Of a stretch of DNA of 27,121 nt, positions 1-7,216 are shown one piece after another. This stretch comes from Prevotella sp. UBA5387 (lineage in GTDB: Bacteria > Bacteroidota > Bacteroidia > Bacteroidales > Bacteroidaceae), in the NCBI GenBank assembly GCA_002407775.1, contig DHOP01000008.1, positions 1 through 27,121 on the forward strand, read 5' to 3'. The notes below the pieces were generated by a model. It was not told the origin of the DNA, did not search any database, and saw only the letters and a list, made by a program, of their open reading frames with translations. The number at the start of each line of letters is the position of its first letter. The first letter of the stretch is position 1. Position numbers and translations under genes: made by a program.

Positions 1-11
1 AAGGTAATAAA

Positions 12-53
12 TAATGGACACCTGCAAGATTCCATCCTACCAAATGTCCATTA
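12..53. repeat. Inverted repeat, 9-bp arms
   Basis: TAATGGACA at 12-20 is perfectly complementary to TGTCCATTA at 45-53, with 24 bases between. No T-tract follows on either strand, so it is not a classic intrinsic terminator. It could mark the end of an upstream transcript or a protein-binding site. Confidence 0.5.
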
Positions 54-70
54 CGCCTTTATTCACGGTG

Positions 71-88
71 TGATTCAATTTGATTCAT
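71..88 (-). repeat. Single inverted copy of the repeat found before dnaG
   Basis: Read on the minus strand this is ATGAATCAAATTGAATCA. It matches the unit of the tandem array at 14589-14676 except that the central AATTT is AAATT. The two TGATTCA half-sites start at 71 and 81, exactly 10 bp apart, the same spacing as inside the array units. Confidence 0.6.
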
Positions 89-261
89 GATCCGAAAGGA
101 CATTAATCGCCGACGGATAGTTTAGTGGTTGTTATCTTTACGGTTGCTATCCTCATAGCATTGTTGTATTATGCCAATCTGACAGTAGGTTATATTATAA
201 GATATTATTGTTTCAAAATACAATAAAAGGATAGTAGAAACTTTCATTTTTACAGCTTTAC

Positions 262-292
262 TTGTTATATTATTGATTTATTGTTACCTTTG
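262..292 (+). promoter_or_regulatory. Bacteroidota-type promoter of trpB2
   Basis: The -33 TTG lies at 262-264 and the -7 box TACCTTTG at 285-292, separated by 20 bp. This is the canonical spacing for the TTG/TAnnTTTG promoters of the phylum. Transcription should start near 298, giving a leader of about 32 nt before the ATG at 330. Confidence 0.8.
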
Positions 293-329
293 CAGTATCC
301 AGGTAAACAATTAATATGTTTGTAAAGAT

Positions 330-1691
330 ATGAAACAGAAGAAATTCTTATTACAAGAAAACGAACTCCCCACACAGTGGTATAATATTCAGGCAGAAAT
401 GCCTAACAAGCCAATGCCACCGCTCAACCCAAAGACAAAGGAGCCATTGAACCCAGAAGACTTGGCTCATATCTTCAATTTGGAATGCTCCAAGCAAGAG
501 CTTGATCAAGTAAATACATGGATAGACATCCCTGAATTGGTACAAGAGCAGTATACCTACTATCGTTCGACGCCGCTTGTTCGCGCCTATGCATTGGAGA
601 AAGCTCTCGACACCAAGGCTCATATATATTTTAAGAATGAATCGACAAACCCCCTCGGCTCACACAAAGTCAACTCGGCCTTACCACAGTGCTACTATTG
701 CAAACTGGAAGGTGATACCAATGTAACTACTGAGACTGGCGCAGGGCAATGGGGCGCAGCCTTGGCATATGCTGCTAAGCTTTATGGGCTTGAGTCTGCT
801 GTGTACCAGGTGAAGATTACTATGCAACAGAAGCCTTACCGCTCAATGATTATGCAAACCTTCGGAGCAACAGTCGAGGGTTCACCGTCAATGTCAACAC
901 GTGCAGGTAAGAATATTATTACTGCGGACCCCACTCATCCTGGCTCGCTTGGTACCGCCATCTCAGAGGCTATTGAGTTGGCTACCACTACGCCAAATTG
1001 TAAATACACGCTTGGCTCAGTGCTAAACCATGTTGCTCTGCATCAGACCATCATTGGCCTGGAAGCTGAGAAGCAGATGGAGATGGCAGGCGAATATCCT
1101 GACAAGGTGATTGCTTGCTTTGGTGGTGGGTCAAATTTTGGTGGAATAGCTTTCCCATTCATGCGCCACATTTTTGATGGTTCGCACCCCAATACAGAGT
1201 TCATTGCTGCTGAGCCTAATAGCTGTCCAAAACTTACACGTGGCAAGTTTGAGTATGATTTCGGTGATGAAGCCGGTTACACGCCGCTGCTGCCAATGTA
1301 CACTCTCGGCCATGACTTCAAACCAGCCAACATACATGCCGGTGGTTTACGTTACCATGGTGCTGGCATGATCATCTCTCAATTAGTCAAAGACGGTTAC
1401 ATGAGCGGTATGGATATTCCTCAGTTGGAGGCTTTTGAGGCTGGAATGCTTTTCGCTCGCACAGAGGGAATCATTCCTGCTCCTGAGAGTTGCCATGCCA
1501 TTGCAGCTACAATCAGAGAGGCAAAGAAGGCCAATCTCGAAGATAAGGCGCCTGTTATCCTCTTTAACTTGTCTGGCCATGGACTCATTGATATGCCTTC
1601 TTACAATAGTTATATTAATGGGGATCTGACCAATTATACTGTAACTGACGAGGAGATACAGCGTAATTTGGCAAAGGTACCAAAAGTATAA
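330..1691 (+). CDS. trpB: Tryptophan synthase beta chain, TrpB2 type
   Basis: A PLP enzyme of the TrpB2 branch that condenses indole with serine (or an activated serine) to give tryptophan. The 453 residues are longer than a classical TrpB (~400), as usual for TrpB2, with an N-terminal extension. Visible landmarks are the PLP lysine K113 in GSHKVNS, the catalytic glutamate E135 in ETGAGQWG (Trp after GAGQ instead of His is a TrpB2 trait), the phosphate-binding glycine loop GGGSNFGG near residue 255, and C-terminal NLSGHG. It is monocistronic, with its own promoter and terminator and no trpA or other trp gene beside it. That fits indole salvage or a stand-alone beta reaction rather than a channelled alpha2-beta2 complex. 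Family assignment is secure; the in vivo substrate is inferred. Confidence 0.93.
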   Translation: MKQKKFLLQENELPTQWYNIQAEMPNKPMPPLNPKTKEPLNPEDLAHIFNLECSKQELDQVNTWIDIPELVQEQYTYYRSTPLVRAYALEKALDTKAHIYFKNESTNPLGSHKVNSALPQCYYCKLEGDTNVTTETGAGQWGAALAYAAKLYGLESAVYQVKITMQQKPYRSMIMQTFGATVEGSPSMSTRAGKNIITADPTHPGSLGTAISEAIELATTTPNCKYTLGSVLNHVALHQTIIGLEAEKQMEMAGEYPDKVIACFGGGSNFGGIAFPFMRHIFDGSHPNTEFIAAEPNSCPKLTRGKFEYDFGDEAGYTPLLPMYTLGHDFKPANIHAGGLRYHGAGMIISQLVKDGYMSGMDIPQLEAFEAGMLFARTEGIIPAPESCHAIAATIREAKKANLEDKAPVILFNLSGHGLIDMPSYNSYINGDLTNYTVTDEEIQRNLAKVPKV

Positions 1692-1702
1692 GGATTCGAA
1701 AC

Positions 1703-1777
1703 TAAGCCTAGAAAGGGCGACATCATTCAGTCGAACAATCGAACTGAGGATGTCGCCCTTTTTAGGCTTATGTTTTT
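1703..1777 (+). terminator. Strong intrinsic terminator of trpB2
   Basis: Positions 1703-1724 pair with 1749-1770 over 22 bp with a single G.U pair, and the stem continues after a bulged A through 1726-1731 with 1743-1748. A T-rich run (TGTTTTTTG) follows at 1771-1779. This is an unusually long stem for a terminator. The site lies between convergent genes, so it may also block read-through from the minus strand, although no T-run follows in that direction. Confidence 0.85.
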
Positions 1778-1791
1778 TGTTGATTTCTCAT

Positions 1792-1811
1792 CCTAGGGCT
1801 GGCGCCCTAGG
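1792..1811. repeat. CCTAGGGC hairpin, REP-like
   Basis: CCTAGGGC (1792-1799) and GCCCTAGG (1804-1811) form a perfect 8-bp stem with loop TGGC. It sits between the trpB2 terminator and the end of the oxidoreductase operon. Short GC-rich hairpins of this look occur as dispersed extragenic repeats in bacteria; whether this one is repeated cannot be judged from one copy. Confidence 0.55.
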
Positions 1812-1843
1812 TTGAAGAACTATCACCCTGTTTGAGCTTTGCT

Positions 1844-1863
1844 TGTATCCCAATTGGGATACA
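1844..1863. repeat. Perfect 20-bp palindrome
   Basis: TGTATCCCAATTGGGATACA reads identically on both strands. It lies 19 bases beyond the stop of the gamma subunit gene (1883), in the 3' end of the minus-strand operon transcript. With no spacer it is better suited to a dimeric protein-binding site than an RNA hairpin, but a 3' stabilising or terminating structure is possible. No T-tract follows on the minus strand. Confidence 0.6.
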
Positions 1864-1882
1864 TGACATATACCACTGAGGC

Positions 1883-2428
1883 TTATTGCACTTTCTCGAT
1901 GATGTCCATGCCCACTTTCAATGCCTCCATATTGGCGGGGATCATGTTATGATGGCGTTCGGGCAGTGACTTAAACAAGGCTTTCTTCATACCGTCGGTG
2001 CTTACAACTGGGCAGACTTTTAGAAGCCCACCAAGCACAATCATATTGAAAACCTTGGAGTTTTTCAGCTCTGCAGCCTTATCCATGGCATCAATACGAT
2101 AGACGTTGATGTCGTTGCGCTCTGGAAGATGAGTGATTCCAAATCCGTCATAGATGAGTATTCCACCGGATTTCACCTTTGGCATGAACTTTTCTAACGA
2201 CGGTTGGTTGAGCACTATGGCGATATCGAATTGACTGAGGATGGGAGAGGAGATGCGGTCGTCACTTACAATGACGGTTACATTGGCTGTACCGCCACGC
2301 TGTTCCGGGCCATAAGCTGGCATCCACGTCACCTCTTTATCCTCCATTAATCCGGAGTAAGCTAAAATTTTGCCCATAGACAGCACGCCTTGGCCGCCAA
2401 AACCAGATATAATAATTTCCTGTTTCAT
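1883..2428 (-). CDS. 2-oxoacid:ferredoxin oxidoreductase, gamma subunit
   Basis: The 181-residue gamma (PorG/VorC/KorC-type) subunit of a four-subunit 2-oxoacid:ferredoxin oxidoreductase, an anaerobic cytoplasmic enzyme that oxidatively decarboxylates a 2-oxoacid to an acyl-CoA and reduces ferredoxin. The family signature GFGGQGV is at residues 9-15, followed by the PAYGPEQRGG segment typical of the subunit. It is the last gene of the minus-strand operon, starting 3 bases after the beta stop. Substrate (branched-chain oxoacid or 2-oxoglutarate) cannot be settled from this subunit. Confidence 0.92.
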   Translation of the reverse strand: MKQEIIISGFGGQGVLSMGKILAYSGLMEDKEVTWMPAYGPEQRGGTANVTVIVSDDRISSPILSQFDIAIVLNQPSLEKFMPKVKSGGILIYDGFGITHLPERNDINVYRIDAMDKAAELKNSKVFNMIVLGGLLKVCPVVSTDGMKKALFKSLPERHHNMIPANMEALKVGMDIIEKVQ

Positions 2429-2431
2429 AGG

Positions 2432-3205
2432 TTACTTGATATTTGTTGTGTCCTTAAGGTCGCCCTTTTCATACACATTAAACATATTCTCCCGCATCCA
2501 TTCATTAGATTTCACAGGCGACAACTTCCATCCGCTGTTGCAGGTTGATACTATCTCCACAAGGCTTGAGCCTAATCCTTGCATAGAAGCTTCGAAGGCT
2601 TTACGAATGGCTTTCTTCGCTTTCATGATGGAAGCAACAGTATCTACGCTCTGTCTTGACACATAGCAAGTACCTTGCAGATGAGCGGCAATCTCAGTGA
2701 TGTTGAGTGGATAGCCATGAATCTCAGGGTCACGACCGTAAGGACAAGTAGAAGTCTTCTGACCAATGAGGGTAGTAGGTGCCATCTGTCCACCGGTCAT
2801 TCCGTAGATTGCGTTGTTGATGAAGATGATGGCAATATGTTCGCCGCGGTTCAGCGCATGGATGGTTTCTGCCGTGCCGATGCAAGCCAAGTCACCATCA
2901 CCCTGATAGGAGAATACCAATCGGTCCGGCCAGCAACGCTTGATAGCGGTAGCAACTGCGGGAGCACGACCGTGAGCCGCCTCTTCCCAGTCTATGTCAA
3001 GATACCTGTAAGCAAAGACAGCACATCCTACGGGCGAAACGCCAACAGTCTTCTCTGCCATCCCCATTTCCTCGATAATCTCTGCAATCAGCTTATGCAC
3101 CTCACCATGGGAGCACCCCGGGCAGTAGTGCATGGTGGTATCATTCATCAATTCTGGCTTTGAGTAAACCAGATTTTCAGGTGCTATTATATCATTCTGA
3201 GTCAT
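2432..3205 (-). CDS. 2-oxoacid:ferredoxin oxidoreductase, beta (TPP-binding) subunit
   Basis: The 257-residue thiamine-diphosphate subunit. The TPP/Mg motif starts with GDG at 102-104 and ends with NN at 130-131, followed by YGMTGGQ. C28 and C31 in CPGC, C61 in PVGC and C222 in STCNSG are the four cysteines expected to hold the [4Fe-4S] cluster next to TPP in this family. The start overlaps the alpha stop by four bases (ATGA, 3202-3205), pointing to translational coupling. It pairs with alpha to form the catalytic core; gamma and ferredoxin complete the complex. Confidence 0.94.
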   Translation of the reverse strand: MTQNDIIAPENLVYSKPELMNDTTMHYCPGCSHGEVHKLIAEIIEEMGMAEKTVGVSPVGCAVFAYRYLDIDWEEAAHGRAPAVATAIKRCWPDRLVFSYQGDGDLACIGTAETIHALNRGEHIAIIFINNAIYGMTGGQMAPTTLIGQKTSTCPYGRDPEIHGYPLNITEIAAHLQGTCYVSRQSVDTVASIMKAKKAIRKAFEASMQGLGSSLVEIVSTCNSGWKLSPVKSNEWMRENMFNVYEKGDLKDTTNIK

Positions 3206-4290
3206 TTGTTCACTAATTTAGATTTTAAAGCTTCCACGATTTCTGACGGGTCGGGTACGATTCCACCCAAACGTCCGAAGTGTTCTACAGGTAGTGTTCC
3301 GTTCACAGCTAAGCGAACATCCTGCACCATTTGTCCTGCATTGATCTCAGCCACAAGAATTCCCTTCTTGCCTTTGGACAATTCTACAATCTCTTTGGAA
3401 GGGAACGGCCAGAGTGTAATAGGGCGGAACAGTCCAACCTTGATACCTTCTTCGCGTAAAAGTTCCACACTCTTCTCGGCGATGCGCGCTGCACTACCAA
3501 AGGCCACGATGACATAATCGGCATCCTCGCACTGGTGCATCTCGCAACGAACTTCCTTTGCTTCGATCTCGGCATATTTTTCCTGTAATAGAATGTTACG
3601 TTTTTCCATCACCTCGGAGCTAAGTTCAAGCGACGTGATGATGTTGGGTTTGCGACTCTTGGGACGGCCCATGGCTGCCCAAGGACACTCCTTTGAGATT
3701 TCTTCCTCGGTCCGACGTGGCTTCATCGGCGGCAACACTACCTTCTCCATCATCTGTCCGATAACGCCGTCGGAAAGAATCATAGCTGGATTTCTATATC
3801 GGAAGGCAAGTGTAAACGCTAAATCTACGAAGTCGGCCATCTCTTGCACAGAGGCAGGAGCTAGCACAATGACCTGATAGTCTCCATTACCGCCTCCACG
3901 AGTGGCCTGAAAATAGTCACCTTGACTAGGTTGAATGGTACCCAATCCAGGACCTCCGCGTTGAACATTGACAAAAACGCCTGGCAGTTCGGCACCTGCC
4001 ATATAGGAGATACCCTCCTGCATAAGGGCTATGCCGGGGCTGGACGATGTCGTAAGCACGCGCTTTCCAGAACCTGCTCCGCCATAAACCATATTGATAG
4101 ACGCCACCTCGCTCTCGGCTTGAAGAACGACCATTCCTGTGGTCTCCCAAGGTTTGAGGGCTGCCAATGTTTCTATGATTTCAGACTGGGGGGTGATGGG
4201 GTAGCCAAAGAATGCGTCGGCGCCGCAACGTATGGCTGCATGGGCAATGGCCTCGTTCCCCTTCATCAATTTTACTTCCTGACTTTCCAT
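3202..4290 (-). CDS. vorB: 2-oxoacid:ferredoxin oxidoreductase, alpha subunit (VorB-like)
   Basis: The alpha subunit (362 residues), carrying the pyrimidine-binding domain with GYPITPQSE at about 29-37 and a C-terminal transketolase-like domain. Its opening (LMKGNEAIAHAAIRCGAD) matches what is usually annotated as 3-methyl-2-oxobutanoate dehydrogenase VorB in Bacteroidota, so branched-chain 2-oxoacids are the best substrate guess, with 2-oxoglutarate the main alternative. Start choice: a TTG two codons upstream (4294-4296) is also open, but the ATG at 4290 has GGAGG seven bases in front, so I use ATG. That leaves two bases after the ferredoxin stop. The beta gene overlaps its stop by four bases. 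Confidence 0.92.
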   Translation of the reverse strand: MESQEVKLMKGNEAIAHAAIRCGADAFFGYPITPQSEIIETLAALKPWETTGMVVLQAESEVASINMVYGGAGSGKRVLTTSSSPGIALMQEGISYMAGAELPGVFVNVQRGGPGLGTIQPSQGDYFQATRGGGNGDYQVIVLAPASVQEMADFVDLAFTLAFRYRNPAMILSDGVIGQMMEKVVLPPMKPRRTEEEISKECPWAAMGRPKSRKPNIITSLELSSEVMEKRNILLQEKYAEIEAKEVRCEMHQCEDADYVIVAFGSAARIAEKSVELLREEGIKVGLFRPITLWPFPSKEIVELSKGKKGILVAEINAGQMVQDVRLAVNGTLPVEHFGRLGGIVPDPSEIVEALKSKLVNK

Positions 4291-4292
4291 AA

Positions 4293-4526
4293 TCAATCCT
4301 CCACTTTTTTACGATATACAGTGATACATCCGTCAGGACACACAATGCCGCAATTCATGCAACCAGTACATTCATCGGGTCGAATAGCTTCCACATACGG
4401 GTAGCCGTGTGTGTTTACCTTTCTTTCTGCCAGTGCAATTACGTTTCTCGGACAAGATACAGTGCACAACATGCAGCCCTTGCAACGTTCAACGTCAATA
4501 ACTATGGCACCTCTCATTTTGCTCAT
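4293..4526 (-). CDS. 2[4Fe-4S] ferredoxin-like subunit of the oxidoreductase
   Basis: A 77-residue bacterial ferredoxin with two complete cluster motifs, CKGCMLCTVSCP and CTGCMNCGIVCP, each CxxCxxCxxxCP, enough for two [4Fe-4S] clusters. In four-subunit oxoacid oxidoreductases this delta subunit takes electrons from the beta-subunit cluster and hands them to soluble ferredoxin. It sits directly before alpha (two bases between). No Shine-Dalgarno is visible; the leader is A-rich, as is common in the phylum. An internal ATG at codon 4 is an alternative start that would not change function. Confidence 0.93.
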   Translation of the reverse strand: MSKMRGAIVIDVERCKGCMLCTVSCPRNVIALAERKVNTHGYPYVEAIRPDECTGCMNCGIVCPDGCITVYRKKVED

Positions 4527-4549
4527 ACTTTGTTTGTTTTTTTAATAGC

Positions 4550-4735
4550 TTATGGATTGTATAGGTCCTTATGATAAAAATTCATAATATGCTCTAGCAT
4601 TTTCAAAGCCTCTACAGCTGGGCTGTCTTTATCAAGGCGAATGGCCTCCATATAAGCGTTCATAGCCAATGCGAAGTCCCCATTTTTGCGATGCACATTA
4701 CCTTGCAAATAATAGTCTTGTGAGGTCATGTTCAT
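4550..4735 (-). CDS. Small single-TPR protein leading the oxidoreductase operon
   Basis: A 61-residue soluble protein with one tetratricopeptide-like helical hairpin (YYLQGNVHRKNGDFALAMNAYMEAIRLD) and a short C-terminal helix. No signal peptide or membrane segment. It is the first gene after the operon promoter, 23 bases before ferredoxin. A lone TPR is too small for a superhelix; it may dock on another protein, for instance as an assembly or scaffolding factor for the oxidoreductase. That role is a guess from position only. ATGs at 4735 and 4729 are both possible starts. Confidence 0.75.
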   Translation of the reverse strand: MNMTSQDYYLQGNVHRKNGDFALAMNAYMEAIRLDKDSPAVEALKMLEHIMNFYHKDLYNP

Positions 4736-4762
4736 AATATTATGATTTGTGTTTCAAGTATT

Positions 4763-4770
4763 CAAAGTTA
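4763..4770 (-). promoter_or_regulatory. Promoter -7 box of the oxidoreductase operon
   Basis: Read on the minus strand this is TAACTTTG, a perfect TAnnTTTG box. The -33 element is poor: no TTG lies ~20 bp upstream, only a TTTC-like sequence. The predicted transcript start near 4756 gives a leader of about 20 nt to the TPR gene. Confidence 0.6.
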
Positions 4771-4854
4771 GATATTTAATTCGTGTTCCTTTGAAATATC
4801 ATTGTGAATTATAAAGTTTTTAACTAGAATTTAACTTATTGTTGCACAGACTAA

Positions 4855-4963
4855 GCTGTTTGTGCAAAAATTGGCTGATCTAATTTATTAACTTTGTAAT
4901 TATATCTAAATGGCCAAATCTAATCACAATTTGAAATAATCTTGACTGTTTGCCCAAAAATGC
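4855..4963 (+). repeat. Imperfect direct repeat before the helicase promoter
   Basis: CTGTTTGTGCAAAAAT (4855-4870) and CTGTTTGCCCAAAAAT (4946-4961) match at 14 of 16 positions. The second copy lies between the -33 and -7 elements of the helicase promoter. The first precedes another TAACTTTG box (4889-4896) that has a poor -33. This looks either like an operator present twice or a duplicated promoter segment. Confidence 0.5.
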
Positions 4964-4972
4964 CTAACTTTG
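4942..4972 (+). promoter_or_regulatory. Bacteroidota-type promoter of the Pif1-like helicase
   Basis: TTG at 4942-4944, then 20 bp, then TAACTTTG at 4965-4972: a full consensus match. Transcription would begin near 4979, downstream of a TTG at 4970 that is open in the helicase frame. The promoter therefore places the real start at the ATG at 4997. Confidence 0.82.
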
Positions 4973-4996
4973 TCTGAAATAGCAAACAATCAATGC

Positions 4997-7216
4997 ATGG
5001 AACAGAATAAGGAACTGCGTCAGGCTTGGGACTTCGTGGAACATACTGGCACGAGCATATTCCTTACAGGCAAGGCAGGTACTGGCAAGACCACCTTTCT
5101 GAAGATGGTGAAAGAGCATTCTTCGAAGCGCATGATCGTTGTCGCGCCTACCGGTGTGGCAGCCATCAACGCAGGCGGAGTAACAATTCACTCCTTTTTT
5201 CAGTTACCACTGTCACCTTATGTGCCTGGGACGAAGTTCCAAGACAAATTTGATTTTGGCAAAGAAAGGCGTCGAATCATTCGGACATTGGATATGCTTG
5301 TTATCGACGAAATATCCATGGTGCGTAGCGACCTTCTAGATGCTGTGGACATGATTTTACGCCGTTATCGAGACCGCACCCGTCCATTTGGTGGCGTGCA
5401 GTTGTTAATGATAGGTGACTTGCAACAGCTCACCCCAGTAGTAACGCCACAGGATGAGGTTATTCTTCGTGCTTACTATGACACTCCGTACTTTTTTGGA
5501 AGTAAGGCATTGCAGCAAATAAGTTACGTTACGATACAACTCACCCAAGTGTATCGGCAACAGGACCAGACTTTCATCAATATTTTGAATCATATCCGTG
5601 ATGGCCACCCCACTGAGGAGGACATCGCAAGACTCAATAAACGATGCCAACCGTCTTTTGTTCCTAAAGCGGAGGAAGGCTACATCAGACTCTCCACTCA
5701 TAACCGCATGGCAGATAGCTATAATGAGAATGAGTTAGCAAAACTGTCAGGAAAGATGTTTGATTATAAGGCTGAGATTGAAGGTCTGTTCCCCGAGAAT
5801 AATTACCCTGCAGAAGTAAACCTTGAACTAAAGCTAGGAGCGCAGGTCATGTTTCTCAAAAACGACCCATCAGGGGCACAACGTTATTATAACGGGCGGA
5901 TTGGCCATATCGTAGCAATCACTGATGATAGTATTGAGGTAATGTGCGTTGGTGACAGGAAGGGCATCAAAGTGGAGCCACAGGAATGGCAAAATACGAA
6001 GTACGCCATCAATCCAAGCACTCATGTGATCGAGGAGCAAGTGCAAGGGGTGTTCCGTCAGTATCCACTCCGATTGGCTTGGGCTATTACCATTCACAAG
6101 AGTCAAGGTCTTACTTTCGACCGTGCCATCATCGATGCTGCACTGTCGTTCGCGTCTGGGCAGGTTTACGTGGCGCTTAGTCGTTGCAAAAGTATGGAAG
6201 GTTTGGTGCTTGCGAGTCCGATTGTGTCTAGGAATATTATCAATGACAATCGCGTGGCAGACTATATCTCCCACCAACAGGACGCAGCCGAGGATAGTAT
6301 TCGCGCTCTACCAACTCTTAAGGAGGAGTATTTTCGCTATCAGTTGCTTGATCTTTTCGATTTTACGAATATATATAGTGCTCAACAAGCCGTATACAGA
6401 ACGCTGGTGGAATATTTCCATGGCATGCCCAAACTGACTACTTACCATGGACAAATCGTTCAGACGCTTAAGAAAAAATTGATGGATGTTGCCTACAAAT
6501 GGCAGTCTGTTATCCGCGGCATGAGTCCCGATGCCCTACATGAGGAGGTTTTTCTGATTAGGGTAAAGAACAGTGTGGGTTACTTTCTGAATGTGTTGGA
6601 AGAGCAGATGGGTGATGCTTTAGAGAAAACGAAGGGGGCTAAGACCGGCAACGAGAAAGGGATGCAACTCTTAGACGAACGTTATAAAGAGATGTGGTTG
6701 GAGTATTTGTCCAAAGACAAAGTTCTGAGGAAGATGGAGGAAGAAACCTTTGATGTGCCAGTTTACATGTTGACTAAGCAGGAAGCTATGTTAGATGCCA
6801 TGGATGTGGTAAACCCAGATAGTCGGAGTAATAAGCCTCGCCGCCGCCGTCGCACAGCAGAATCACCTTGGGAAGAATCTATCTCCAAGAAAAAGAAGGC
6901 GCAAACAGCAGATAAGCCCAAGGAGAAACGAGAGGCATCACATGCCATAACCTATCAGATGCTATGCAATGGCAAACGCCCTGAGGATATAGCCAAAGAA
7001 CGAGGACTGACGATAACAACAATCTACAGTCACTTGTCAGACTATGTTAAGACGGGAAAATTGTCGGCAGATAAGGTCATCGACGCCTCAAAGGTGCGAG
7101 CCATTCGCCATGCAATCAGTCAGCTGCCTGAAGACGCCAGCCTCAAGGACATCAAGGCTGCATGTCGATCAGACATTAGTTGGGACGAGATACGACTGAT
7201 AAAGCAGAGTCTTTAA
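4997..7216 (+). CDS. Pif1/RecD2-like SF1B helicase with C-terminal HTH domain
   Basis: A 739-residue ATP-dependent DNA helicase. Motif I GKAGTGKT at 25-32, motif II VIDEISM at 102-108, motif III GDLQQLTP at 140-147, the C-terminal TIHKSQGLTFDRA (~365) and VYVALSR (~390) give a full SF1B core. After the core come ~200 mainly helical residues, a basic Arg/Lys-rich linker (~610-650), and from ~651 a helix-turn-helix-like domain (GKRPEDIAKERGLTITTIY) of the kind attached to helicases in this phylum, probably for DNA or substrate binding. The start follows from the promoter: a TTG at 4970 lies inside the -7 box. The 3' end overlaps the convergent gene at 7176-7598 by 41 bases. Likely role is replication-fork or recombination support; the substrate is unknown. 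Confidence 0.9.
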   Translation: MEQNKELRQAWDFVEHTGTSIFLTGKAGTGKTTFLKMVKEHSSKRMIVVAPTGVAAINAGGVTIHSFFQLPLSPYVPGTKFQDKFDFGKERRRIIRTLDMLVIDEISMVRSDLLDAVDMILRRYRDRTRPFGGVQLLMIGDLQQLTPVVTPQDEVILRAYYDTPYFFGSKALQQISYVTIQLTQVYRQQDQTFINILNHIRDGHPTEEDIARLNKRCQPSFVPKAEEGYIRLSTHNRMADSYNENELAKLSGKMFDYKAEIEGLFPENNYPAEVNLELKLGAQVMFLKNDPSGAQRYYNGRIGHIVAITDDSIEVMCVGDRKGIKVEPQEWQNTKYAINPSTHVIEEQVQGVFRQYPLRLAWAITIHKSQGLTFDRAIIDAALSFASGQVYVALSRCKSMEGLVLASPIVSRNIINDNRVADYISHQQDAAEDSIRALPTLKEEYFRYQLLDLFDFTNIYSAQQAVYRTLVEYFHGMPKLTTYHGQIVQTLKKKLMDVAYKWQSVIRGMSPDALHEEVFLIRVKNSVGYFLNVLEEQMGDALEKTKGAKTGNEKGMQLLDERYKEMWLEYLSKDKVLRKMEEETFDVPVYMLTKQEAMLDAMDVVNPDSRSNKPRRRRRTAESPWEESISKKKKAQTADKPKEKREASHAITYQMLCNGKRPEDIAKERGLTITTIYSHLSDYVKTGKLSADKVIDASKVRAIRHAISQLPEDASLKDIKAACRSDISWDEIRLIKQSL

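Larger units (their letters stand above)
1..261. other. Intergenic region upstream of trpB2, no gene recognised
   Basis: I see no convincing gene here. The first 90 bases are open in frame 1 on the plus strand and end in TGA at 88-90, so a C-terminal tail of an upstream gene is possible. However, the translation resembles nothing I know and the stretch contains an inverted repeat and a dispersed-repeat copy, so intergenic DNA is more likely. Positions 206-211 (TATTGT) and 220-225 (ACAATA) form a small inverted repeat upstream of the trpB2 promoter that could be an operator; this is weak. Confidence 0.5.

Noticed and set aside
1..90. Open frame as the tail of an upstream gene
   Set aside because: A 29-codon open run is expected about a quarter of the time, the translation is unfamiliar, and repeats lie inside it.
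1683..1702. AGGATTCGAAAC as part of a tRNA T-arm
   Set aside because: There is no acceptor, D or anticodon stem around it; it is the end of trpB2 and the start of its terminator.
4970..4996. TTG start for the Pif1-like helicase
   Set aside because: The TTG lies inside the -7 promoter box and upstream of the predicted transcript start; the ATG at 4997 is preferred.
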